From positions 7,645 to 20,183 of the forward strand of contig JASCIV010000436.1 of NCBI GenBank assembly GCA_030374735.1: a stretch of 12,539 nucleotides of DNA, in the 5' to 3' direction. Shown one piece after another: positions 1 to 8,188 of this stretch. The notes beneath the pieces are model-generated. The model searched no databases and was not told the origin of the DNA. It saw only the letters and a program-made list of their open reading frames with translations. The position numbers and the translations under genes are program-made. How positions within the stretch are numbered: the stretch's first letter is position 1; each line of letters begins with the position of its first letter. Origin of the DNA: Gracilaria caudata (taxonomy: Eukaryota; Rhodophyta; Florideophyceae; Gracilariales; Gracilariaceae).

Positions 1-1672
1 CTAAATAGAACCTCATATACTGGGGAAGCTACCGCCGAGCGGATACCGATATTATGAGAAACGGTAGAGCTTTTCCCCACAGGGGTGGTTTTGCTCTACA
101 AAGCACTCTATTCGAGCGCTAAGTTTGAGGGTGCATGCGTGGACCCTGGCACACATCTCCGATTACAAATGGATACGTCAGATCTCGTTCATGTGTGCCT
201 AGAAGGCTTGCATCCAATTTGCTGGACACAAAAGCTGTTGTTTTGCCTAGAGTTGTACCCCCAGTCAGCCGCGAATATTGCATCACACATCATACGCAGT
301 TCCCCTTCCGTCGTAGCTCCTTGAAGGAGTCGAGCAAGCCGTTTCCAGATGTAGAGTAGTTTTTTCCTTTTCGGGAAAATGACATGCGATGAACAACGGA
401 ATCAACGCAGAGCACAAGGCATTACCTACAGAGCCAAGTCCTTTCTTCGCGTATTTTTGATGCTGCAGGTAAGTCAGCCTCAGCATAGACCTGGACGCCA
501 TTCGCAAGTGGTCATCATCGAGGGAGAGAATCGTAGCGTTGGGCACATAGAGAATCTCTCGATTGACTGCCGCAAGTTCAGGCTCAAGTTGAGAGATGAG
601 TGCTGTATGACGACCCACTGCTCTGCTCCATCCCGTGGTGGAGTAGTCCATGTCAGATCGTTTACGATTTCCACCCACTAACGATCCCCATACTTCATGA
701 TACCTCTCACTAGTAATACCCATTTGAAGAAAGCTTTCAGATTCCGCCGGGTCGCACACAACGGTTGGAGACTCACCATAGGATGCACAAAGTATATGGA
801 GGACAATGAGGCCAAGAAGTTCTTCTTTGTTAGTCGGAACTTTTTTCCGTGCGACGAGACTTCGGTTCGCCACATCCGAAAGCCTTTGCAGCACAGAATC
901 TCATAGAAACACACGCAGAAGTGTAAAGGGAGAGGCCTTTGCAGAACTAGAGAGATCACTTGAGTCGCTAGCCACTTGGTTCCACACTGCATGACGAGTA
1001 TTAAGTTCAGCATTCACATTGTCCAAGAGAGTGTTTTCTTCTATCAAAAAGCGTCGTCCTAACCATTTGCCTACATCGTCGACATTTACATCTATATTAT
1101 GAAATTGAATGTCGTATGTCCAGTTTAGAAGTCCTCCGGTCCTGCTCTGTTCCGCTCTTCCATTCAATTCCTGCCTAGCTTCCACATCCATTTCCAAACT
1201 GTCACTACTGCTAGTTGTAGATTGCCACGGTCCAGATTCTACAAGTTCCTCGTCAAAATTGTAAAACTACCTGCTCTCTCTGTCATCAACAACCAATACT
1301 TGACAGTGCACTTCGTGTGAGCTTAAGATTTGTGAAGCGCTTTCTCGTAAATCCGTTGACTCCAAATCCCAGGCAATATTAGTTTCCATGGAGATGGCCA
1401 GCTGCGAAGAACAATTAGAAAGTTCATTCGAAAGCTCTTGGGAAATAGGAGTGTCGTCAGGTTCCATTGAGTCGTTATCTGAATAGTTTTCCGCAGCGTT
1501 ATAATGACTATCATTTTGACAAACATCAGTATAGGAATGAAGGCTTGGATCATTAGGATGTAGTTTTGCTGATCCCGTAACTAAGATCAGATTGCCTCGA
1601 TTCGCCACAGTGTTTTCATGACATTCAAGGCTGCGCTCAGAGCCACAGAAAGGCTGTAAAAAAAGTAGCTAT
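1..1672 (-). pseudogene. Decayed PiggyBac-like DDE transposase
   Basis: One minus-strand frame runs from about 1672 to 283, broken by TAG at 1267-1269 and TGA at 901-903. The N-terminal third is acidic and Ser/Asn-rich, as is usual before the PiggyBac catalytic domain. It then reads FYNFDEELVE, a helical stretch with EELLGLIVLHIL, and NATILSLDDDHLRMASRSM, which I match to the first catalytic Asp region (SIDE-type). At about 360-366 a T homopolymer marks a probable frameshift; the next frame gives CDAIFAADWGYNS, matching the second-Asp region (D-x-x-Y). The spacing between these Asp residues is about 84, close to the roughly 78 of PiggyBac. A second frameshift near 230-250 leads to LLGTHERDLTYPFVIGD, ending in TAG at 119-121. 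The rest of the catalytic domain runs off the window or is lost. The product cannot be active. The PiggyBac assignment is by motif and spacing only; another cut-and-paste DDE family is possible. Confidence 0.6.
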
Positions 1673-2312
1673 GCATTGTACAACTACGTTGTTTGGTTGC
1701 ACAACAAAGTCCTCTGAATCACGAGATTTGGGATCTTCAACGCTGGATATGCAGGATGCATCATTCGCATCGTCAGTGCGACATTTAACATCGTGCAGAG
1801 AAGCGCTTTGCTCCAAAAACATTGTTTTAGGGTCACAGATGATGGCGCGATTCGGCGGAGGAGATCCTGAGGACATCTTGTCTTGCTCCGTAGAAGGCCG
1901 TGCAGTTTTGTGGCGATAACGTGAAGTGGATGGAAACGCAACCCCTCTCAGAGCTGTTTTTACCAACTTAGTTGTTTATGCGAAGTCCACTCTTTCGAGG
2001 AAGGTATGAGTATTACCGCTAATAGGGGATGTATTGACCACATCACTTGCGTCCCAAGAGCCACGTGGATGACACACGCAGTGGCAGTGGTAACAGGTTG
2101 ACGGAACACATGTGACACGGTAACGGTCAGGATGGTGGTTGGCACAGCATTGCTGGTAGATATTCCAATATTATTTAGTTTATTTCACCTACACTGTAGG
2201 GAGGTAGATCTACTATATAGTGTCACGGGGAAGGCCCTGACACTCAAGTAAACCTCCCCAACCAAGGGGTTCCCGACAAAAATGTGTTTTCGCTTTCCGC
2301 TTCGGCGTGTGG
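1673..2312 (-). other. 5' part of the transposon relic, no clear gene
   Basis: This stretch lies between the readable transposase and the TTAA at 2313. On the minus strand a second open frame (about 1966-1637) is Ser/Pro/Asp-rich and may be the former transposase N-terminus in another frame. A pyrimidine run followed by ACAG near 1652-1663 (minus strand) resembles a splice acceptor, so an intron is possible, but no donor at a credible distance was identified. A palindrome TAGATCTA lies near 2205-2214. Nothing else is recognisable. Confidence 0.3.
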
Positions 2313-2326
2313 TTAACCTCCCCAAC
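2251..2326. repeat. Direct repeat AACCTCCCCAAC, two copies
   Basis: The 12-mer AACCTCCCCAAC occurs at 2251-2262 and again at 2315-2326, 64 bp apart. The second copy overlaps the candidate TTAA boundary, so one copy falls inside and one outside the proposed transposon end. The meaning is unknown. Confidence 0.6.
2313..2316. mobile_element. Candidate TTAA insertion boundary of the PiggyBac-like relic
   Basis: TTAA is the exclusive target of PiggyBac elements. Read inward on the minus strand, the sequence is TTAA followed by CCACACGCCG, and PiggyBac ends typically begin with CC after the TTAA. The site is about 640 bp upstream of the first readable transposase codons, on the correct side for the 5' end. 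The opposite end would lie before position 1, so the inverted repeat cannot be confirmed here. Confidence 0.35.
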
Positions 2327-3225
2327 GTGTGTGGGCACCCGTACTGTACGGAAAATCACCGTCCTTAGCTCGCCTACAGATAGCCTTCTAACTTGCCGTT
2401 CATCATCTGCGGTTATCTTGATATACTCCTTGTGCTCACCCTTTTCTCTATCTACCCATTTCTCGTTCCTCTTCTCCGTTGCCTTCGAGGCTGCTATTTT
2501 CAGTTATATTCCTACTTCTTGTGGTTCATCGTTTGCCATTTATTGGATTGGATTTGCAAAGTTCCTCCAGGGCTTGTGAATTCGTACTTCGGAAAAAGAA
2601 CTTATATACACATTTGAGGCTATTTGTCGTCTTGGATATGTTTGCTCTGACTCTTTTACGCTGGTGGTAAAGGCTGACCTGGGATGCAGACTCCAGGTTC
2701 GCCATATTAACCTGAAGAGGCTTTGCCACCCTGCTGTCTCAGCAAATAGCGAGATCTTGAATGTCTTGGTGTGTTTCCTATTTTTCTAGTCGCACAACAC
2801 GTAAATGTTCGAGACGTATGGTGGAATTTAGCGGTAGATAGTGTACCGTGGGACGTAGAAAGAAACAAATTGAGTGACTTTGGGGGAAGTGTCGGCTTAT
2901 TTGTGGAGAAAAAAATTCGGATTTTATGAGCATCTGAACGTGAGGCAAAAGGTTATACAATGAATCACAAGGTTAACAACGATTTTGTCAATTTTGGCAT
3001 GTTGAAGTGGTCTTTGACATTAATGTTACGTTTTCGAATATTGGACTTAATGGCCTACGTTTGGTATTTCTTGATGTATTTATTTATAACAGAAACAGGA
3101 CAATAGAATTATTTAGCAATATAGCTTCAAATTCTAAAACAGTGAAGATTTTTATATGGTTTGTACTTTAACTTTTTGGTATAGCAGTGATCCAATCCCT
3201 GGTGGATCTCCAAAAAGGGAAGAAA

Positions 3226-3253
3226 ATGCGCCGTGTGACACGGCGCATCTTTT
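3226..3253 (+). terminator. Perfect 11-bp inverted repeat followed by TTTT, terminator-like
   Basis: ATGCGCCGTGT at 3226-3236 is exactly complementary to ACACGGCGCAT at 3238-3248 around a single central G. CTTTT follows and an A run precedes. GC-rich stem plus T-tract is the form of a bacterial intrinsic terminator, out of place in nuclear DNA. There is no coding frame that it would clearly terminate. It may simply be a cruciform-forming palindrome; the terminator function is not shown. Confidence 0.35.
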
Positions 3254-3302
3254 AAAAACTTTTTCCTTTGATTGCTACTTTACTCGAAGAAAACCGAGTT
3301 TT

Positions 3303-3315
3303 TATATATATATAT
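3303..3315. repeat. TA dinucleotide microsatellite
   Basis: Six TA units plus a T at 3303-3315 in AT-rich noncoding sequence. Confidence 0.85.
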
Positions 3316-3660
3316 GCGGTAAAAGTCGGGGGTGTACCAAACTGCAGACTGTTGCTGCCAAAAAATTGATTTTTGCTAATATTAAAAAGATTTTTTTTGG
3401 AAACCAGCTCTGCATTGGATCAAAACCGCCAAGCCTCCATGCCAGTAGGAACTTCTAGCTACCATTCCTCTCATTTCAAAGATAGGAATTGAAGGCCTAA
3501 AACTTAAAAAAAACGCTTAATTAAGAACCCCAAATAGCATCGTGAAGAATTTTGATTCGGCATCGTTACTGCTTGAAATATGTAAAACTTGATCTTCTTA
3601 GCAGTGAAGCTGCTTTTATTGAATGTTAAGTATGAAGATGTGAAGCAAGGGGCAGGGGTT

Positions 3661-4493
3661 TAACACAATATTAAAGCACACCCCAGTACATTTAGTTCGT
3701 CTGTGCTTGTGCACCAGGCTAAAGCAACGGCTTGCGCATCACGCAATGGCGTGAACCGAAAGAGCTCGAGCATTTGCACAGAGGAGCACACAGGGAGGGA
3801 AGAGATGAGCGTTGAGCGCGAAAAATTGTGAACTTGTCTCGAAGGTTGGGAAGGGTATTGGTTTGTTGGCAGCGAACCAAAACGCGTACACGCGAGACGC
3901 GCAGACCTTGACAAGCGCACACAAGACGCTTGTGCGAGTGACGCGAGACGCCTCTCTGGCGGGGCAATGCACGCGTCAGCGCCAAGCTCGCAGCCTCTGT
4001 GCAACAACCTTCCCTCCCCCTTCTGCCACGTGCACCTCGCCGATACTATCGTATGTAAAACTTCACGCCTCGCGCTCGCCACCGCGCTCTGCTTGGCAGC
4101 AGTTATTTGTACGCGCCCGCGGCGCGGAATCGCGAAGATATCTACGAAGTGGTCGACGCGCATACAGTGCGCGTGGTCGTAGCGCGCCCCACTTTTCCCG
4201 CTTCGGCGAAACGCCTCGCGCGCTGTAGGAACTAACGGAGAAGCGGCGGCCAATGGAGACACGCATCATTACAGTGCGCGCGCGCCGACGCGTGGCGCAC
4301 TCGGCTCCCAAGCCATCGCGCGTGTCACGCGAGTGCCAATGAGCCACACGCACGTCAGCGCGTCATCTCGCGCGCGCTTTGGTGCTTCGCTTACCGCGCC
4401 CGCAACTGGCAGCGCGCCGCACAAAGCAGCGCGCGCGCCACGGCTCCGTTGCTGACGAAGCGTCGCGGCGGGACGACTCTTTGTTCTGTTGCA
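3661..4493 (+). promoter_or_regulatory. CpG-rich region upstream of the LPMO-like gene
   Basis: The composition changes sharply here to GC-rich DNA dense in CGCG and GCGC. It contains ACGCGT boxes at 3882-3887, 3971-3976 and 4288-4293, and an E2F-type TTTTCCCGC at 4193-4201. There is also a CACGTG near 4028, an 11-bp direct repeat ACGCGAGACGC at 3890-3900 and 3941-3951, and a small palindrome CGCGTGTCACGCG at 4319-4331. No TATA box is visible. The region has long open frames on both strands, but they lack family signals and arise easily in stop-poor GC-rich DNA. I read it as promoter plus 5' leader. The binding sites are consensus matches only, and such words are frequent in this composition. 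Confidence 0.4.
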
Positions 4494-4494
4494 G
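4485..4494 (+). other. Possible 3' splice acceptor in the 5' leader
   Basis: CTTTGTTCTGTTGCAG followed by G is a good polypyrimidine-AG acceptor ending at 4494, 45 bp before the chosen ATG. It would imply a 5'-UTR intron. One candidate donor is GTATGT at 4051-4056, giving a 444-nt intron, but this pairing is a guess. Confidence 0.25.
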
Positions 4495-4513
4495 GGTTCA
4501 TACGACTCGGATC

Positions 4514-4543
4514 ATGAACTCGCGAAGCGCGTCGCCGTCATGA
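4514..4543 (+). promoter_or_regulatory. Nine-codon uORF overlapping the LPMO-like start codon
   Basis: An out-of-frame ATG at 4514 encodes MNSRSASPS and stops at TGA 4541-4543. That stop overlaps the main ATG (4540-4542) as ATGA. Ribosomes that start at the upstream ATG would finish exactly at the main start, so this could lower or regulate translation. Whether the uORF is in the mature mRNA depends on the transcription start, which is not known. Confidence 0.4.
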
Positions 4544-5655
4544 CGCCGTTGCTGCCGTGTTCGTGGCTGCTGTTGCTGCTGCTTTTGCAGCTGCTGTGCG
4601 TGTCGCCATGCTTCGCTCACTCGCAGATGACGCAGCCGCAATCTACGTCGCCGCGTGTTTGTCGCGTGGGAGGACAACCTCAGTTTGGAATTATGAACTG
4701 CCGAGGTCCGTGTGACCTTCGTCCCGTGCGTGCGCGACCTCGTTGGGCTAACTACTGGTCTCCGGATCATCCGGCCGCCACGTATCGTCGCGGCCAGCGT
4801 GCGCTCATCAAGTATGCGCGCAACAATCATGGACCCGGTGGCTTTATTCGTCTGAGTTTGGTGCCGCCTGGTCGTATCATGCATCGGCACACTCACGATC
4901 GCAACGCATTTCATTATAGCTGCTGGGGCGCGTATCCGGTGGTTGCGAAACCTTGGGAACGGGTTCGTGGTAAGTTTGGCTTCTCGTTTGTGGGGTCTGA
5001 TGGAGGTCTGCATCGCTTTGCAAAGGGCTATTACCAGGTGTCTGTGACCATTCCTACCGTGGTGCCGGACGGTGATTACGTGCTGGGGTGGGCGTGGTAT
5101 GGAGGCACGGGTGGTAAGCTACGCAGCTCGTGGCGCCCGCAGTATCCGAAATCCATGGGGTACTTTGGAGACTACTACTCGTGCGCGTTTGTGCGAATTC
5201 GCGGTGGCCCGCTCACTCGCTCGTACGCGCCACGCTTCATCAATGACATGGCGCAGTTCTCGAAGATTGGGTGCATGTCGTCCACGGATGAGCTGGGTGA
5301 GTGTGCGCGAGAGCCGTGTATTAAGAAGGCGTGGTTCCGTCGTCCCAAGCCGTTCAGTGGCGGCAAACGGCCGCCGCCACTCACGCGTAGCTTGTTTGTG
5401 GAACGTAGCGCGAAATCAAGTCGGAAGACTTCGCAGTTTTGGCGCCGGACGTTGGGCGCGTGCAAGTGCCTGGCGCGTGGTCGGAAGTGCCGACTGCCGT
5501 TGGTGAGGGACACCAACTGGAAATGTCGCCCGTGGACGCGCCCCACGGCGCAGCCGGCCAAGTGTAAGAGCATGTGTTGCGGCATGTGCAAGAACCACCG
5601 TCATGTGCGAGACGTGTGCTGGGGGCAGAGCGTTCGGAGGTTGTGCGGGTACTAG
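4540..5655 (+). CDS. Secreted LPMO-like (chitin-binding type 4) protein with cysteine-rich basic tail
   Basis: The intact frame encodes 371 residues. Frame-open sequence upstream of 4540 has no in-frame ATG, and this ATG gives an excellent signal peptide: a leucine-rich core at 8-19 and cleavage after FA-26. Cleavage leaves His27 as residue 1 of the mature protein, the hallmark of lytic polysaccharide monooxygenases, where the N-terminal His forms half of the copper histidine brace. The second brace His is probably His97 in NNHGPGGFIR. The axial position is likely Phe217 in DYYSCAFVRI. Core motifs PTVVPDGDYVLGWAWYGG (172-189) and GCMSS (244-248) fit the LPMO_10 type fold seen in AA10/AA15-like proteins of algae and oomycetes. 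The tail (about 300-371) is Arg/Lys-rich with ten cysteines at 308-369, perhaps a binding module. The predicted role is oxidative cleavage of an extracellular polysaccharide; the substrate is unknown. Copper activity is inferred, not proven. Confidence 0.85.
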   Translation: MTPLLPCSWLLLLLLLQLLCVSPCFAHSQMTQPQSTSPRVCRVGGQPQFGIMNCRGPCDLRPVRARPRWANYWSPDHPAATYRRGQRALIKYARNNHGPGGFIRLSLVPPGRIMHRHTHDRNAFHYSCWGAYPVVAKPWERVRGKFGFSFVGSDGGLHRFAKGYYQVSVTIPTVVPDGDYVLGWAWYGGTGGKLRSSWRPQYPKSMGYFGDYYSCAFVRIRGGPLTRSYAPRFINDMAQFSKIGCMSSTDELGECAREPCIKKAWFRRPKPFSGGKRPPPLTRSLFVERSAKSSRKTSQFWRRTLGACKCLARGRKCRLPLVRDTNWKCRPWTRPTAQPAKCKSMCCGMCKNHRHVRDVCWGQSVRRLCGY

Positions 5656-6027
5656 ACCACATCCTCGTCGTGTTCGCTTCTTTTTTGTTAGTTTTGTGAG
5701 CTCCACCCGCGAGAAGTTCGAGCTCGTGGAATGCGTGCTAGATGGAGAATGTACACAAAAGTGTTGTACCGAACACTCAACATGTTGTAAAAGTCCACCG
5801 CAATCCGGGGGTAGTCGGCGAACACGAAGCTTCAGCCGTAACTACCGTAGATACTCGCCCGTGAAGCGCAGCGCTCAAGCTCATGGCGCGCTGTTGCCGT
5901 CGGTGCGGCACGCTGCTGACACCACTTCCGAAGCAACACAGCTTGCTCGGTGGTGTGCGTGGCTGCCGATTGCAAGTTACCAACCAACTCGTCTCTGGTC
6001 AGGGTTAAAAGCTCAAGCGATGCACTG
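5656..6027. other. 3' flank of the LPMO-like gene
   Basis: About 370 bp presumably holding the 3' UTR. A plus-strand frame (5603-6031) crosses it but starts inside the LPMO-like gene in another frame and shows no family signal. AGGGTTAA at 6001-6008 is an inverted match to the end of the MITE-like element just downstream. Confidence 0.4.
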
Positions 6028-6299
6028 TTAACCCTTTTCTCCCACGCCCATGTAACACATCATTGACTGAATGCCCTCAACCTCTCAGAAGCCATCCGTT
6101 CATTCCCCATGCGCACGCAACCGCACATAGCAATCCCGCACCTTCCACGCACAATAATGTGCTGCTCTTGCGCACGTCATCATCTTTACCTGTAAACCAT
6201 GCATTCCGAAAAAGCACCTTTGCGAAAACCTCAGCCATCTAATTCTGCGAGAATGGCAACAACCTCGCCAAGCACTTTACACTTTGACGAAAGGGTTAA
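6028..6299. mobile_element. Candidate PiggyBac-type MITE with TTAA duplications
   Basis: TTAA at 6028-6031 is followed by CCCTTT, and AAAGGG at 6290-6295 is followed by TTAA at 6296-6299. This gives a 264-bp interior with inverted ends and identical TTAA on both sides, the signature of PiggyBac-like MITEs (target TTAA, ends beginning CCC). The inverted repeat is short: perfect for 6 bp beyond the TTAA, then imperfect. The interior is noncoding. The ends do not match the CCACACG end proposed for the transposase relic, so a different family would have moved it. It could be a chance match. Confidence 0.45.
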
Positions 6300-6302
6300 G
6301 CT

Positions 6303-6326
6303 GTTGAGCAGTTGAGCAGTTGAGGG
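6303..6326. repeat. Eight-base tandem repeat GTTGAGCA
   Basis: GTTGAGCA at 6303-6310 and 6311-6318, then a variant GTTGAGGG at 6319-6326, immediately after the right TTAA of the candidate MITE. Confidence 0.8.
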
Positions 6327-6450
6327 GTTGCTCGGCCGGCTGCTGGCCATTTGCACACCCATCCAGAATTTCCGCAACCATCCGAAGTCTGAGCCCCCCT
6401 CATCTAGAGCAATTCAACACGTGCACCAAAGCAATCTTCAAGGCCACCAA

Positions 6451-7176
6451 TCACTTCTGCTTCTCCTCATCTCTGTAAGCGAGACATCCAATCAGCCGTT
6501 GACAATATCTACTCATCCACCAGCTCTTCTTCCTCTCCCGAAAAATCTGTGAACGCCCTACGCTTGCAATGCTATTCTGATTCTCATACCATTCCTTTCC
6601 GCCATTTGATGACTCGTTGTTGCCAGCACGCGTTTGTGCGCGTGAAGTGCGCCGGTTGTTTTCCCCACAACACAATATCCATCCACTGAAGTGTTTGCTT
6701 GTCCTAAACTCAACACGCGCATCATTGTTGGTCGTCGGAGCCATAACGACCCTTTGCTCTTGCTCTACGTTTTTACATTCGGGCAATTTACTCGCACCGC
6801 CCGCACCTCGAGCTGCGCATTGGACGCCCTTCGTCGATTCCCCATCGCCACTACCAATGGCCTCTCTCTTCATCAGAGAAGGTCGCCCTCGTGACACCTC
6901 TCGGTCTCCATCATACTGCCTTGACAACCTCGGCACACCACTATGATGTTCGTCCGTTTTGCATTGGCCGACTGCTTCGTTCTCGATATGTTTGTGATTG
7001 CGTCTCGTGAAGCCTTTGAGCCGACTCATCGAGTTGAAACACATCACGCGAAGGCGTTCTCGTCTTCGCCACGTACCTGACGGTGATTCTCCGTCTGAAA
7101 ACCTCAGGCTGCGAAAGTCGTCTCCCTCTATGAACGACCCACTTGAGAGAGAAGTTCTGTAGTAAACGGTGCTCAT
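6451..7176 (-). CDS. Orphan hydrophilic protein, 241 residues
   Basis: The frame opens with ATG at 7174-7176 and closes with TGA at 6451-6453. I do not recognise the product. It is hydrophilic and basic, rich in Arg, Gly, Ser and Asn, with no signal peptide, membrane segment or repeat; the only tryptophan-rich spot is near the C-terminus (KKSWWMSRYCQRL). Support comes from context: a TATAAATA box lies on the same strand at 7268-7261, 92 bp before the ATG. Assuming transcription starts about 30 bp after that box, this is the first ATG in the transcript. The same TATA-to-ATG distance (96 bp) is seen for the intact gene at 9399. An open frame of 241 codons is unlikely by chance at this composition, but the lack of any family signal leaves real doubt. 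Introns cannot be excluded. Confidence 0.4.
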   Translation of the reverse strand: MSTVYYRTSLSSGSFIEGDDFRSLRFSDGESPSGTWRRRERLRVMCFNSMSRLKGFTRRNHKHIENEAVGQCKTDEHHSGVPRLSRQYDGDREVSRGRPSLMKREAIGSGDGESTKGVQCAARGAGGASKLPECKNVEQEQRVVMAPTTNNDARVEFRTSKHFSGWILCCGENNRRTSRAQTRAGNNESSNGGKEWYENQNSIASVGRSQIFRERKKSWWMSRYCQRLIGCLAYRDEEKQK

Positions 7177-7260
7177 GCGTGGTGTGCTTTGTTCGAGCAG
7201 ATGTGATAGCGTGCGAAGCAGGTGGGAGAAGTGAACACACTTGAGAATGTGTTGCTGTTT

Positions 7261-7268
7261 TATTTATA
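7261..7268 (-). promoter_or_regulatory. TATA box for the minus-strand orphan gene
   Basis: The minus strand reads CCTATAAATAAAA here, a full TATAAATA consensus. Initiation would be expected near 7238, leaving a 5' leader of roughly 60 nt with no earlier ATG. Confidence 0.45.
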
Positions 7269-7392
7269 GGCATTGGAATGGAGGTCGACTCTTTCCCCTG
7301 AAGTGGGTTACGATTCGCACCTTGGGAAACGTCCCCTGAGAGGGAAGGCGGAAGGCGGGTATGGAGGAAGAGGCACGATGTTCTGGCCCGTT

Positions 7393-7411
7393 TGGCACAG
7401 CAGCTGTGCCA
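7393..7411. repeat. Perfect palindrome TGGCACAGC-A-GCTGTGCCA
   Basis: Nine-base arms are exactly complementary around a single A. The symmetry would suit a dimeric binding protein, but no function is shown. Confidence 0.7.
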
Positions 7412-8174
7412 CAGCTGCAATAGACGTTGCGTACTGTTCATTGAAGTTAGTGTGCATTGTGTGAATGTGTTTTTAGTTGAGCAACAATCCGTACCGCTTT
7501 ACGCACAGTTGTAGTGTAGAGGATTGCGTGCGATGTAGCAAGCTGCTCACCTTTATTGAGTTATTTGGCAAATGTGCCAATGCCTCGTCTTTCTTCACCG
7601 ACGTCGCCACGCAACTAGGGCATCTTACGCGATCGAACATTCACGCACACAGCGTGGCATCACACGCCATCTGGCCCCCAACGCTTTCTAATCGATATCT
7701 TACGTTATCTCCAACAGTGTTGGCTACGCAGTTATCGGTACTGTGCAATTTCGACACACTTTTTACGCTTGTATGTTTGATGCCACAAACCTTCGCGTTC
7801 ATCGCGACACTGGTTGCATGCGATATCAACGAATAAACATCAGCCGCAAGGTGTTCAAAGCCAAGCATCCGGAAAGAATGATGGCCCCCGAACAAGCTTT
7901 TACGAAGGCAAGACTGGAAATCAGTGTGTAACCCATTATCGCCGTTCAAGACGGAGAGGTGTCGTATAACTTTAATTTGCTCGGATGTGAGGTGCAAACG
8001 ACGTGTAGGAGCGGTGCGGCGATATTCGGCTACCTTCGTATAATGACACGCACACCTTCCAATTGTGCGCTCACGGAAAGCGCCTCTTCCTTCCGTCGTC
8101 TCGAGCGCAACTCGCTCTGGTCTCAGGTCGGGTGTGATTGCGCGGTATAAAGTTGAGCTCAATCAGTTTGTGCG

Positions 8175-8188
8175 CACGTGTGCACGTG
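8175..8188. promoter_or_regulatory. Twin CACGTG boxes
   Basis: CACGTG at 8175-8180 and 8183-8188 are separated by TG. This is the core bound by bHLH and bZIP factors. They lie about 25 bp after a TATAAAG at 8146-8152. The role is inferred from the consensus only. Confidence 0.3.

Larger units (their letters stand above)
2317..3660. other. AT-rich intergenic DNA, no recognised gene
   Basis: This is about 1.3 kb of AT-rich sequence with only short open frames. Two plus-strand frames look slightly gene-like: about 2749-2928 (59 codons, includes VRDVWWNLAVDSVPWDVERN) and 2960-3106 (48 codons from an ATG, hydrophobic). Neither resembles a known family and both are short enough to be chance. The hydrophobic frames at 2307-2670 are also unconvincing. 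The stretch holds the hairpin at 3226 and a TA microsatellite at 3303. Confidence 0.4.

Noticed and set aside
2307..2670. Hydrophobic plus-strand frames suggesting a membrane protein
   Set aside because: The hydrophobicity follows from T-rich DNA; frames overlap one another and none has a plausible start context or homology.
3660..4262. 200-codon minus-strand open frame upstream of the LPMO-like gene
   Set aside because: It starts with GTG rather than ATG, lies in stop-poor GC-rich DNA, overlaps another long open frame on the plus strand, and shows no family motif.
3882..4293. ACGCGT and E2F-type sites as evidence for cell-cycle control of the LPMO-like gene
   Set aside because: Such words also occur inside genes and elsewhere in this CpG-rich island, so their presence carries little weight.
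5603..6031. 142-codon plus-strand frame with several cysteines
   Set aside because: It starts inside the LPMO-like gene in another frame and runs into the MITE-like element; the cysteines near its start are shadows of the real gene's Cys-rich tail.
7641..8162. 173-codon minus-strand open frame
   Set aside because: It begins with TTG directly after a stop; the first in-frame ATG leaves only a short product, and no motif is recognisable.
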